Part shown: piece after piece, positions 23,105 to 34,239 of the stretch | How the letters are laid out: each line of letters opens with the position of its first letter | How positions within the stretch are numbered: position 1 is the first letter of the stretch | From: Kingdonia uniflora | Lineage: Eukaryota; Streptophyta; Magnoliopsida; Ranunculales; Circaeasteraceae | Reading direction: 5' to 3' | DNA length: 64,000 nt | Assembly (NCBI GenBank): GCA_014058105.1 | Contig: JACGCM010000004.1 | Coordinates: forward strand, 1,302,001-1,366,000 | Made by a program: the position numbers and the translations under genes | Notes under the pieces: generated by a model | What the model saw: the letters and a program-made list of their open reading frames with translations, nothing else | Told to the model about the DNA's origin: nothing | Databases searched by the model: none

Positions 23105-23372
23105 ATTGCCCCCTCGCAACCGAAATCACGAGTGGCTTTGGTTGATAAATAATTTGCGGGTATATAGGGTATACGGGTTTTGGAAGTTTGAAAATGAAGG
23201 AAGTATTGATATGCATTTGACTGTATAGAAAATGTGTATATCATTATAGGGGGATGTTTGTACATTGAATAATGATGTAAATATTGATGTACGCGACACT
23301 TGGGGTTTTGAGAGATTCATCTGTTTTGAATGATGACGCTTGGGAAATGTACCTGCATATTAAATATTAGAG

Positions 23373-23383
23373 TTATATAAATA
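23373..23383 (+). promoter_or_regulatory. TATA box of small antisense ORF, copy 2
   Basis: TTATATAAATA about 70 bp before the ATG at 23452, conserved in position and sequence with copy 1 (14681-14690). Confidence 0.6.
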
Positions 23384-23451
23384 GTACATATACCGAGGAT
23401 TATGGCAAAGTACGTTGTTTGTTACAAAATTGTCGAGAAGTCTTATTGATG

Positions 23452-23673
23452 ATGGTGAAGACCCGAAGAATGGTTTATGAAGAGAGAGTTTCTGTTGAGA
23501 TACAGAAGTTGAAGTTGGGATATTTTGTAAATCAGTCCTTGGAGATGCCTACCCCTATTCCCATTCCACCGACATATCAGGGTATGTCAAAAGATGAAGC
23601 GGTTAAAGCTGAGGAAGATTTTTACTGTATGTGGAGATTTTATTACGTTGTCTTAACAGGCGAGCAACGCTAG
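23452..23673 (+). CDS. TAT copy 2 small antisense ORF, about 73 residues
   Basis: The open frame starts MVKTRRMVYEERVSVEIQKL, continues with SLEMPTPIPIPPTYQGMSKD and ends in EEDFYCMWRFYYVV..GEQR before TAG. I chose ATG 23452 rather than the upstream in-frame ATGs because copy 1 begins at the same methionine and a TATA box lies 70 bp upstream in both. The N-terminus is basic, the middle proline-rich, the end acidic then aromatic. It runs antisense to gag-pol, about 350 bp inside the 3' LTR. Both copies keep most residues although surrounding non-coding sequence has diverged. No family is recognised. It could also be a 5' exon of a longer antisense transcript. Confidence 0.5.
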   Translation: MVKTRRMVYEERVSVEIQKLKLGYFVNQSLEMPTPIPIPPTYQGMSKDEAVKAEEDFYCMWRFYYVVLTGEQR

Positions 23674-24102
23674 AGTTGTCTCCATATCCTTATGGAAGAG
23701 AAGGTTGAGGAGACAGATACGGGGGTTGGGGTAACTACGGGGCAGCTGTACCGATGTCTTACGTAAGATTGGATTCTAAGGTCGGGCCCTCTTCATCTCT
23801 ACCATCTCTGTGGTGGTGGTGGTGGTGATTATAGAGGAGACGACGGTGGTAGTAGAGAAGGGAGACATAAAATGGAAGACTGCTTCTACACCATCATCGT
23901 TTCTTGGCTCCAAGAAGAATTTTGTTTGAAGCATTAGTTCAAGCACTGAGTCTTCTGTTTTTATGTCCAGACTTCCTCCAAACCCAGTTTTTGGTCAGAG
24001 TAAGATGGTGTGAAGGGAGAAGGACGTCTGGTGACTTCCAATGCCTACTTTGCTTCAGATGATTCTTTGAGTGAAACATCACTGAAGTCAGATGAACTAA
24101 AA

Positions 24103-24250
24103 GATTTATAGTTTTGGAGTACCTGAAAGATTTATTATCTGTAAAGTACCAGAAAGGCTTGTTATCAATAACGTACCTGATTTCGAAGTACCTGAAAGAC
24201 TTGTTATCTATAAAATACTTGAAAGATTTGATATCTGTAAAGTACCTATA
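24103..24250 (+). repeat. Tandem repeat upstream of antisense gene, copy 2
   Basis: Repeated AAGTACCTGAAAGA-TTGTTATCTGTAAAGTACC units, the counterpart of 13801-13985. The flanks 23674-24102 and 24251-24670 show no gene, only proline/glycine-type simple repeats near 23815-23860. Confidence 0.75.
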
Positions 24251-24673
24251 ATTTATATTCGAGCTCAATAAAATTTGTTATCCGAACTCAATGTTGATAT
24301 ATAGAATAACTCTTGAAATTGAGCTATGAATAATATGGATATATGAATGAAGGACGATATGTAATGTATAAAATTGAACTAGAAGCTATTCGAACTGTAT
24401 AAAAAATGTACAAAAAATTGTTTTTGAACTGCATGACTGAGAATTATTGGTAGAGATAACTATAGAAGCTTTAGGATTTAAGGATGGGAAATTCGAGCTC
24501 AGGGAGGTCATTCTGAAATAATGGATCTTGAAAAAATAAGTTAGATATGGAATAGGCCGAATTTATTGTGAACGATGTGGATAGATAAATTCAAAAAACT
24601 ATTTTTCAAGATACTGGGGTTTTCTGTCATTAAAGAACAAAATATAATTACGAATTTTGGCTAGAGAAAACTG

Positions 24674-24682
24674 CATAAATAG
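24674..24682 (+). promoter_or_regulatory. TATA box of antisense gene, copy 2
   Basis: CATAAATAG, 45 bp upstream of the ATG at 24719; its counterpart in copy 1 is GTATAAATAAG (13343-13353, minus). Confidence 0.55.
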
Positions 24683-24718
24683 GGGGAATGAGCTTTAAAC
24701 AAGTTAAAGAGAATTAAA

Positions 24719-27700
24719 ATGGTGTGGAGTTGATCTGAGAGAATTCGTTATGCTGCTGATGGACGGTTGGCGATAAAGATAGTTAAAGTGCGGGACTAGA
24801 TTTTTAGCCTATTAGACTGTGATGTGGACATGTTAGTGACCGAGTATCAGTTTGAAAGTTTAGACTAGATGGGGATGGGTAAGAAACTAGAGTATGGACA
24901 TCGCTTCTACGAGGAGATATTCTGGGAAGCGATTATGGAGTATTCAGTTCGAAAGGAGGTTGTGAGACTAATTGCTGAAGAAGAGATCGAGTTGGAAGAT
25001 GTGAGGATTACTGGAGGCGAACTGATCAGTTGTGGCTCTACAAGATATTTAGGATGTTTTAGGTATAATTATATGTAAGGGAGAGAATTGTATGAGTTCG
25101 AATAACTGTCAAAGAAATGTAATGAGAATGAAGTTTGAATCTGTCATCTATTATTGTGAATATTGTTTCTGACTGCTGTGAAAAGTGAATTTAAATATTT
25201 TTGAAATGTTGAGAGTTTAAAAATGACGTCGGCACTTCTATAAGTATAAGAAGCAAGAAAAAAAATATAAAAAGCATGAAGCTTTTGATTTTGTCTCTGG
25301 GGAAAAAGCAGGGAAAGTTTGATTGCTTGTAAGTATTAAGTCATCATGGGTATAGGGAGATCAGAGGGAGATTTGGAAAAGAGAGATAAAAATATATTAA
25401 AATACAGGGCAAGGGGTAATGATGGGAAAGTATTTTCACTAAAAAAGTGCAAGACGTCTGACATTGATTATGGAAGGAATGTATCGGTTCCATAACCGAG
25501 GGCAGCTCATGTGAGGCCCAATAACTGCCAACAGTTAAAGAGATAAAATATAAATAATGCTTCGTCTTCCCCATTCAAATGTTTATCAACTTCTAAAAAC
25601 CTGAAGAGCAGTGAGAAAGGAAAGAGAAAAAATAGTAAAAAAAATTGTAAGAAATAAAAAAAGAGTGATCAACAATCAAAGAAAAAGAGAGTTACAGAGA
25701 CTGAGTCATGAAGGTGATTAAACAATGGCGTTGTGAGGAAAGAATTTGGTGCTGCGTCAGATTCATATTCAGACATAAAAGGTTAGTAGATGATTTGTGA
25801 TACTGTGAATGTGTTTCTATCGAAAATCTTTTTTTGTGGTATGCAAATCTAAAAATTACTATTTACAGCAATCTATAATAATTTGCTTGATATATTTGAA
25901 AAAATGAGATATGAAAGATATATGTATGTGGGCGATGTAAATGCAAAAGATAATGATGGAATACCTGGACCTATATGTAGGTCGAAAATGAGGAGTGTTG
26001 TGTAGGATCAAACCTCATTTATAGAGTTGTAGTTGAGATAGAGACATTACCTGTTAATGAGACGTTGACCTCTGGTCGATCGGCAGAGTCTGAGAATGTA
26101 ATATCTGATAGGGAGGATGAAGTAGGAGCTGTTCAATTTCCAAATTTCCCTAGAAAATTGGTAACCTATCCTCCAAATTCTGATGTGTTTAGAGAGTTTT
26201 GTAAAGCCAAAGCTTCTGCAGGGGGAAGGTGGGGTAATTTTATAGAATATGCTGGCATGCATTTTAGAAGTTATATTGTAGGATCTGGGGAGAAATATTT
26301 CTTTCTGTTGGCTGATTTGGAGAAGGAGAAAGTAGATAGGGGTTTAGACGAATTGATCTCCTTGGAGTATTATGATAAAAATGTCTAGGGCAACTTGAGA
26401 GAGGGTTTTTTCTGCTACCTATCTCAGTTGGAGTATGGGTTGAGTTTGCCCCTTAGAAATCTTGCAAAAGAGATTATGAACATCATTGGGGCATGTTCAG
26501 CTCAGTTGAACAGGAATATGTGGGAGGCAATAAATGTCTGTAAATTTTTAAATAAGTCGTGGGAGGAGAATGAGGTTGAGATGAGGATATCTCTTGAAGA
26601 TATCTTGCAGTTTTATGAGGTAAAAAATTATTCTGCAAGTGGAGGGGAGTACTTTTTTGCGAGTTCGAATCGACCTCTTTTCTTTGATCTAAATTTAGCA
26701 GGTCAAATGTGAAATGATAATGTGATATGGATGAAGGGTAATTTCCTTTAGAAAGATGATAAAGAACCCATAGAACTTTTGTGTAGAACTGTGAAACAAA
26801 GTAAGTATAACAATGTATAATGTATAAAATTAAAATGTTGAAATTGTATGTCTATCTGTTGGTGATAATATGTTATTTATTGACAGGTCCTCAATCAAAG
26901 GTGATGAGGCAGGAGTCTCTGCTAGATATTGTTGCTCAGGAAGGGATTGAGCTCGAGGCTATTTTGAAGGAACTTGACATTAGCAGAAAGAAACATGCTA
27001 AGAGCCAGTCAGAGAAAGTTCAAAAGTCTCAAACAATGAGGCTAATTACTGGTGTTGGTGGCAATATGAAGAGGATAGCTAATAGGGAGAGACGAGTGGC
27101 CTTGTCCAAGGCCTCTAGAGTGAACTTTCTGGATATGCCAGAGTCTACTACATCAAGCAAGCTAGCTCGGGTATTTCCAAAGAAGAGGATGGTGAAGCGT
27201 GGTTCGACCTCTGGAACCACAGGAGGTGGTGAGGACGAAGGAGGGGCAAAATAGATAAGGGCTGACCTCTTTCCCAACTAACTGGGGTAAGGACCTCAGA
27301 GAATCAACTTGGTGAAGAAGATGAGTTGAAAGTGGTGAAAGATAGGGTTAAGCTTGCAGTTCACAATGGTGAGGATGAGATGAGTAAAATGGTAAGTTTA
27401 ATGATTTGAATATATGCAAGATTCTGTATGATGATTCGAGCTAACAATGCGCTCGATAATTGTTATGTTTTTGTAGACTGTTCGTCTTATGAAGGGGATC
27501 TACTTCAGAGTAGAGGAGGAGATAACCAAGCTTGAGAAGGGGAAGGTTGAGCTCGAGAAGAACGTAGCTCGACTGAAAGTTGACTTGGCTAAGGAAGGGA
27601 AGCGACTGGAGGCCCTGAAGGCTTCTCAAGAGGTGGAGATCAACAAGCTGACAGCGGAGGCGGGAAAGAATTTGGGGAAGGTGGTAATCCAGCGTGACAA

Positions 27701-29938
27701 ACTTGGGAGCCACCTTCTAAAAATTGGGTACTCCAAAACTGAGGTGAATGACATTATGGCCAATACCTATGTTGAGGAAGAGAAAGATGATGAGGCAAAA
27801 GATGTTGATATTGGAATTGTGGACGGGTTAGATGGTGTCTCTCCCCAAATTGTACGAGACAACCAAGGGGATGATAATGAGCGTCCAGAGGAAGGGAACT
27901 AGAAGGTAGAGTAGAATGTTGACTATATAACTGTATGATTATGAGGGGTTTGGAATGTTACAATCTGATGGATTATTGTTTGTTGGATAGATTTCTGTAG
28001 GTTAAGATGTTCTTGTAAACCTTGTTGTAAGAACTTAAGGAAATGTGCCTCAGAATAAAAGACTTAGAGAATGAGTTCCCTAAGGAGAAAGACGCATCAG
28101 CGTCCCTGTTATCTTCACAAGCGGAGTTACAGGTTAGCAAATAGTAAGAAATATTTATCTTGTATGCTTCACTACTCTAGAGCTACAAAGTAAATATTAG
28201 AGTGTAGAGACAGACCAAAAACTTGTTATCAATTCAGGAGCAATGGTACTCAATTGTGTATAGATAATATTAAAGTATTGAAAAAGTTAGAATATAGAGA
28301 ATGTGTACCCTGGAATTGGAAGTATATGTTATTGTTCATCAAATTAGGATCATACTTCGACCTTAAGTTTAGAAGTAGTTTCATACAGTAGATGTCAAAA
28401 AATAGAAATTTCGTTAGAAATAAGATGTATGTATTGAGTGAGTATTCTGAATTGAACTTGATATATTACATTCGTGATGTGTAGGTCAAATTGGAGTCAG
28501 CTCGCTTGAGCGAAGATGTGATACGCCAATGTAACTATGAATTTGTGGTGGAGTATGATAGAATGAGAGAGGCAAATAAAGATTAGGAAGATCAACATAT
28601 AGAGTATATTTCAAGTTCATTGAGGCAACTCAAGCCGCTGATGACCTCACTCGGAAGATTGAGGAAAAGGATGCCGAAATTAGTAAAGGGCAAAAAGAGC
28701 TCGCGGAGATGAAAGAAAAGGCAGCAATGCTCAAATGCCAGAATGATGCCTTGATGATAAAGAGTAAGGAGGCCGATATGGCTCGATATAGCATACAGGC
28801 GTTATAAATGTCAAAGAAAGAGTTATGCCATTTTGTTGCAAGTCTTAAGGACCAAATAACCAGTAAAACGAATGAATAAGAGAAGACTCAAGCTGATTTA
28901 GGGAATACAAGGGCAAAATGGAGTGTTTAAAGAAAAAAATGAGTAAGAAAGATAACGAGCTGAAGAATGCTCAAGATAACTTATTTATCTCCGAAATTGC
29001 GGCTGAGCAGTTAACTGTAGCTTTACCTGCTAAAGACATAGAGTTCCAATTGGTGCAAAGGAAATGTGATTAACTGAATGAGAGGGTAGCATAGTTGAAG
29101 ACCAATTTGGCTCAGGCCAATTCACATGCCAAAAATACCGAGGCTGAAGAGAGCTCAAGGAAGAATAAAGGTGATGCCAGGGTCTCCATTGTTCAAGGGG
29201 ATGTAGTTCGCCCATCAGCTCGAATCAGAGGGTTGGAGAGAAATGTACCTCAAACTCAAGGTCACGTGCAAAAAGGAAATGAGCGGTTAATGGAGTGCCA
29301 AGGTATGTTAATGTTGTTCTTTCCAAAGAACAAGAGTTAGAGCGGGTTATCAGAGGTAAGGAGATTTTGATAAAGAAAAAAGATGAAATGTTAAAGAAAT
29401 CTCCTACTGGGGAAGATTTTGATAGGGAGCTCGAGGAACTTCGTGCCCAGGTGGCAGAATTGAGGGTGATGAATCAGGCTAAATCAGTTAAAGTTAATAA
29501 GAAGGCGAAGGAGAATATCAAATTTATGTCCCACACAAATAGTCAAATGGAATGGCAAGAAGTACAGTACAAGAGATTGAAAAGGCGTCATCAAACGGCA
29601 AGAGAAAATTTTTCTTAAGTTAGTAGTATTGGAGGCATCGCGCTCAGAGATGTTAATAGCAGTGATCGCCTATTTTTTGAGGAAATTAGAAGGCTTGAGT
29701 TAGAGAGGAATACCTTGCACGACTATTTGTCGGGTACAGGATGCATCTGTAAAGCTAAAGTAGATCGAGGAAACTGTATGAACTCCATAGAAACGGAGTT
29801 AAGTTCTTGACCTACTGAATTGGCAAAACAAGGCAGGGTCACTATGGCTGCTCGAGCTCAAGAATTTTTGGCTAATGATTCTCCTGTTGTAGGGAAAAGC
29901 ATGGTTGACCCCCTACAGCAAAAAAAAAAATCTTTATA
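24719..29938 (+). pseudogene. TAT copy 2 antisense spliced gene (gypsy-type domain plus coiled coil)
   Basis: Six blocks are read. A from 24719 to about 25078 (AADGRLAIKIV, RFYEEIFWEA, EEEIELEDVRITGGELIS). B about 26040-26800 (FPNFPRKLVTYPPNSD, YLSQLEYGLSLPLRNLAKE, EIMNIIGACSAQLN). C 26887-27391. D 27477-27902 (KGIYFRVEEEITKLEKGK). E 28031-28132 (102 bp). F 28485 to about 29938. Introns B/C (26801-26886, donor GTAAGTA, acceptor GACAG), C/D (27392-27476) and E/F (28133-28484) have GT..AG ends. Block B resembles the plant gypsy-type transposon domain (Transposase_28 by eye). C-F form long coiled coil with repeated EKE/LK heptads. Stops in A and B and frameshifts in F indicate decay. It may be structural or gag-like, or regulate the element; the sequence does not decide this. 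Confidence 0.75.
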
Positions 29939-29992
29939 GTTGTTGTATATGTAACCTGAAAAAGTATCTGTCGCAGACATATTAAGAAATAA

Positions 29993-30290
29993 AAGCTAGT
30001 TTTACCTTTGCCATATCTTATATCTGGGTTCTTTGGTTGAAAACTAGTATTACCTTCGTTTTAATCGTAGAGTATAATTGTCGCAACCATATTAATAAAG
30101 TTGAAAGCTAGTTTTACCTTTGCTTTATCTTATCTCTGGTAGAGTTTTTTGATTGAAAACTAGTATTACTTTTGTTTTAATCGTAGAGTATGTATAGAGT
30201 CGATCAAAGCTAGAGTTACCTTTGCTTTAACTGGAATAGAGGTCGATTGAAAGCTAGTATTACCCTGGCTTTAATCTATATACTGTCTAC
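29993..30290 (-). repeat. Tandem repeat between pol and antisense gene, copy 2
   Basis: Units of about 115 bp starting near 29993 and 30108, each with AAAGCTAGTTTTACCTTTGC and GAAAACTAGTATTAC. The counterpart is 8528-8861. It sits where the pol and antisense transcripts would converge. Confidence 0.8.
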
Positions 30291-30409
30291 ATAAGTAGAC
30301 AGTCAGGTGGGAAAAAATTAGAAGTTTTCATTGAATAAAATGGAATGTACATTGGATGGAGAGGGAAATCTCACTTTTGGAATGGAAAAAGTAAGAATTC
30401 TTAATAGAG

Positions 30410-31480
30410 TGATGAGGCACTTGAGATATAAACTCCCTCTTCGTTCATGAGGTAATATGATCTCAGGCCAGTTAGCCCAGTGATTAGGAATGGACCTTCC
30501 TAATTTTCTGTTAGTTTCCCAGCATGTGGCCCTTTTCTGTGTTGAGGGATTTTTCTGAGGACGAGATCGTAGATTTGGAAAGTACGGCTTCTGACTCGTC
30601 TATTGTATGAACTAGCTATCATATGGTAATATCGACCTAGGTTGGAAATAGCGTATTCCCTGGTCTCATCGATCCAATCGTGGTTGCAGGCCAATTCAAA
30701 CTCATTTTCTTCGTCAGTTAGCTCGTGATCTTTGACTGGATGATGATATTATGTTGGAATGATGGCTTCGGTCCCATGGGTGAAGAAGAAAGGGGTACAG
30801 TCGGTTGATTGATGTGGAATGGTACGGGATTCCCATAAGACATGAGGAAGCTCTTATACCCAATTTCCTTTTTTCTGTAAGTGAAGCCTTTTCTTGAGTC
30901 CATCCACGATGGTTTTATTGGTGATTTTGGTTTGGCCATTGCCTTGAGGGTAGTAGGGATTGGATGGCGAGTAAATGATATTACGTTTGCCGAGGAAAGC
31001 AACGACTTTTTGTCTAACAAATTGTGGCCCATTACCGATACGAATTAGGTAGGGGCATCCGAACTGAGTAATGATGTATTCCTAGATAAAAGAGATGACC
31101 TCTTCCTCTTTGGTTTGATAAAGTAGAGCTGCTTCTACCTATTTTGTAAAATAATTTATAGCTACGAGTAGGTATCGGCGGTTACCTGAAGAATTAGGAA
31201 ATTCACCGACAAGATCGAGCACCCATCTTTTGAATGGCCAGAACACCTTGCTTGCATGTAGTTTGAGCGAGGGGGATCATTTGTTAATGTCGCTGACATG
31301 TATCACATTTGCATGAGTACTCTTCTACTTGCTTGCGCATGCCTGGCCAAAATATTCCTTATGTAATGGCTCAGTTTGCTAGTATTCGACCTGCGGGAAG
31401 AGAGCCACACGTCCCTTCATGTAAATCATGGAGCATCTCGTCTGCTTTCTTTCTGGAGAAGCACTTGAGGTAAGGCCCCG
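30410..31480 (-). pseudogene. TAT copy 2 integrase remnant
   Basis: Reading leftward: the zinc-binding N-terminus (LHEGTCGS, FWPGMRKQVEEYSCKCDTCQ) near 31440-31290, the core in broken frames (31270-30900), and the C-terminal part at 30694-30500 (WIDETREYAISNLGRY, YNRRVRSRTFQIYDLVLRK). Both zinc cysteines are kept here, unlike copy 1. Stops interrupt the core. Confidence 0.8.
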
Positions 31481-31739
31481 TGACTGAACGGCAATATAGA
31501 AAACTATTTAGATTTGTGTAGCACTTAGAGTTGTCTATCAGCTGTCGGCTCTCCTTTGGATCTGCTGAAAGGGGTCATTTGTATTCATTATCGGTGCCAA
31601 GGTAGGCAAGGAAAGGCCTTCGTCAATCGTTGTCCTCCCCTTTATCATCCCCAGTATTGATCGGGCATACAGAAATGCGATCAATGTTGGGGGTTGATAT
31701 CACTTAGATCTGAAGATATCGGGCTTCTGTTCCCAAGAC

Positions 31740-32222
31740 CTCAGCTAGATAAGCCAAGGAATCAGCATGTCTATTTTTACCTCAGGGAAGATAATCGAGA
31801 GTTGCTTTTGTGAACTGGCTTATCTTATCTGCAACGAGGGCTGCGTATTCGATCATCTTGTCATTTTACTTGTATTGCAAAGAGTAATGGTGGACGATGA
31901 GTAGTGAATCTGTGCAGACTGAGAGTTCTGGGACGCCGAGCTCAAATGGGAGATCGAGTCCATGAATGAGAGCTTTATATTTGGTGACATTGTTTGAGGC
32001 TTCAAAATCCAAGCGGATTGATTTCTCAATTCTGTCGTTGGAAGGGGTAACCAATACGATTCCAATTCCTAACCCTGCGGGTCCTGCTGATCCATCTGAA
32101 AGAAGTCTCCACCCTTTCCTGGTAATCCATTCAGCTCGCTCGTTAAATGTTTTTGTGGGTGGATCTTCTATAATTTCTTCTGCAAGGTCAGGATCGTGTT
32201 CCTCCCACTCGGGGTCTTCCAC
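31740..32222 (-). pseudogene. TAT copy 2 archaeal-type second RNase H
   Basis: An open frame of 118 residues (32222-31866) reads EDPEWEEHDPDLAEE (linker), then WRLLSDGSAGPAGLGIGIVL, IRLDFEASNNVTKYKALIHG and LSVCTDSLLIV. These are the three conserved blocks of the second, archaeal-type RNase H of plant TAT elements. The aspartates in SDGS and CTDS are kept; the expected catalytic glutamate (EYEAL in the family) is lysine here (KYKAL). The end of the domain with the last aspartate continues in other frames to about 31740. Confidence 0.85.
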
Positions 32223-33530
32223 TGGAAAATCTGTGAGAAAATCGGCAACGGACTGACCCTTTTCGAAATGACGTTGTTCGAACTTGATATCATGTTCTCC
32301 TAAACTGATTAACCATTATTGCACTCTCCTTGATTTTTTTTTCTTGGACAAAACTTCCCAAAGGGGGTAGTTTATCATGACTTTGACTTAATAAGCTTGG
32401 AAGTAGTATTTAAGTTTTTGTGAAGTGTAAACATGAGTTAGAAGGAGTCTCTTGATTTTAGAATACCTCATTTTCGTTGGAATGAGGATTTTACTGATGA
32501 AGTAGACTGGCTTCTCGATTTTTCCTTCAAGTCAAATGAGAACCGAGCTGATAAAAGTATTTGTAACTACAAGGTAGATGATCAATTCTTCATTATCTAC
32601 TGAGGTGCTCATTATAGGAGAATTCCCCAAGTAGGTTTTGAGATCCTAAAAAGCTACCTTGCATTCTGATGTCCATTAGATCTCTGCAATTGGCTAAACT
32701 TTTCCTCGTTTGGTACAACCACAGAGTACTAAGAACGGCCAACAATAGCAATCTAAAGAGTTTGAAATGAATCGGTTGATAGCGGTAATCTTGCCGGCAA
32801 GTTTTTGTACGTCTTTCGTCACTTTTGGAGATAGCATGTTGAGGAGAGCCCGAATTTGATATGGATCATCCTCTATCCCTTCCTTGCTGATGAGATGGCT
32901 GAGGAATTGGCCTAAATATACTTCAAATTGATACTTATCAAGATTGAGTCGCATCCTGTAAGATCGGAGAATGCTGAATATTGTGTTGAGATCTATAATG
33001 TGGTTAACTGACTGTATGCTCTTGCACAAAAGATCATCAATGTAGACTTCCCCGATATTCCCAAGATATATTTTGAACATAGTTGTCATCAACCGTTGAT
33101 AAGTCACGCCTGCATTTTTTAGTCTAAAAGGCATGACTTTGTAGCAATAAAGTCCTTTTTCAGTGATAAAAGTGGTCTTTTCTTGATCTTCTTCCAACAA
33201 TGGAATTTGATTGGTATACAAAAGCAGCGTCCATCATATTTAGGAGTTCTTAACCTACCATGGAATCAAGGATTTGATGGATGTTGGAAAAAGGGAAACT
33301 CTCCTTCAAAGTATGTTTGTTTAGATTTGTGAAATCTACATAAACTCGGACTTTTCCATTCTTCTTTGGGACAGCGACGATGTTGAATATCCAATGCAGA
33401 TATTTGGATTCTTGAATAAATCCCACTTTGATCAATTTCTCAATCTCTATGTTAACTTCATCTCAGAGACGAGGTGACAGTCATCGCTATTTTTGTTTGA
33501 CCACCGTGGTCCTGATGTTGATGGCCAATT
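32223..33530 (-). pseudogene. TAT copy 2 reverse transcriptase and first RNase H
   Basis: The RT N-terminus is at 33435-33250 (YLHWIFNIVAVPKKNGKVRV, FTNLNKHTLKESFPFSNI). The main block is at 33221-32694, a 175-residue open frame with NQIPLLEEDQEKTTF, YCYKVMPFRLKNAG, the catalytic box VYIDDLLCKS and FLSHLISKEGIEDD. The gypsy RNase H then follows in broken frames to about 32280. The YIDD catalytic pair is intact, in contrast to copy 1. Confidence 0.85.
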
Positions 33531-33589
33531 TGTGACATGCCATGGCTGGATCGACCCCAGGCATTTTTTTCAAAAGTTTATACAAAAAC

Positions 33590-34215
33590 ATCTCAATTTA
33601 GTTGTAAGAACTTAATGAGAGCATCCTTATCGTACTGGACCATCTTGGTACCGATAAAAGAACCTCTGCTAGGTTCATCAATATTGACAAATTCTGTAGG
33701 CTCTTCTATTGAAGGCTGATCGTCAAGGTGATATGCTTTCTGTAATTGACGTATCTGTCTGAGGTATCTAAAATTGCTGAGACCGTATTTTTGCAAGCTC
33801 GAGATAGCTTTTGACTACCTTTGATTTCATAGATACCATCATTGTGTTTGAAGCGGAGTTGTTGATAATAGGTGGAAACGATTGCTTCCATGTTGTGAAT
33901 CCAGCAGTGGCCCATAATCCCGCGATAACGGGATTTGGCGTTGATGACATAAAAGATGACGTCGATGGTGGTTGGTCCTACGGTAATATGTAAGATGATA
34001 TTGCCTACTCACTCTTCTTTAGAACCATTGAATCCACTGATATCGGTGTCTCTCAAAATAACTTGATCGACCAATCCCATTTGGTCAATTGTACTCTGAA
34101 AGAGATTCTCAATACCGCTTTCAGTATCGATCATCATTGTATGCATGACAAACTTCTTCATCTTGAGCATTATGACTAATCCATCATGATATGAAAATTG
34201 TATATGACTAATGTC
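33590..34215 (-). pseudogene. TAT copy 2 protease region
   Basis: Reading leftward from about 34160: MMIDTESGIE, where the active-site DTGSS of the family has become DTESG. Then NIILHITVGPTTIDVIFYVI and GHCWIHNMEAIVSTYY, matching copy 1 at 4750-5010. The active-site glycine is lost. Confidence 0.7.
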
Positions 34216-34239
34216 GCAATCTTTGAATGAGATCCCAAG

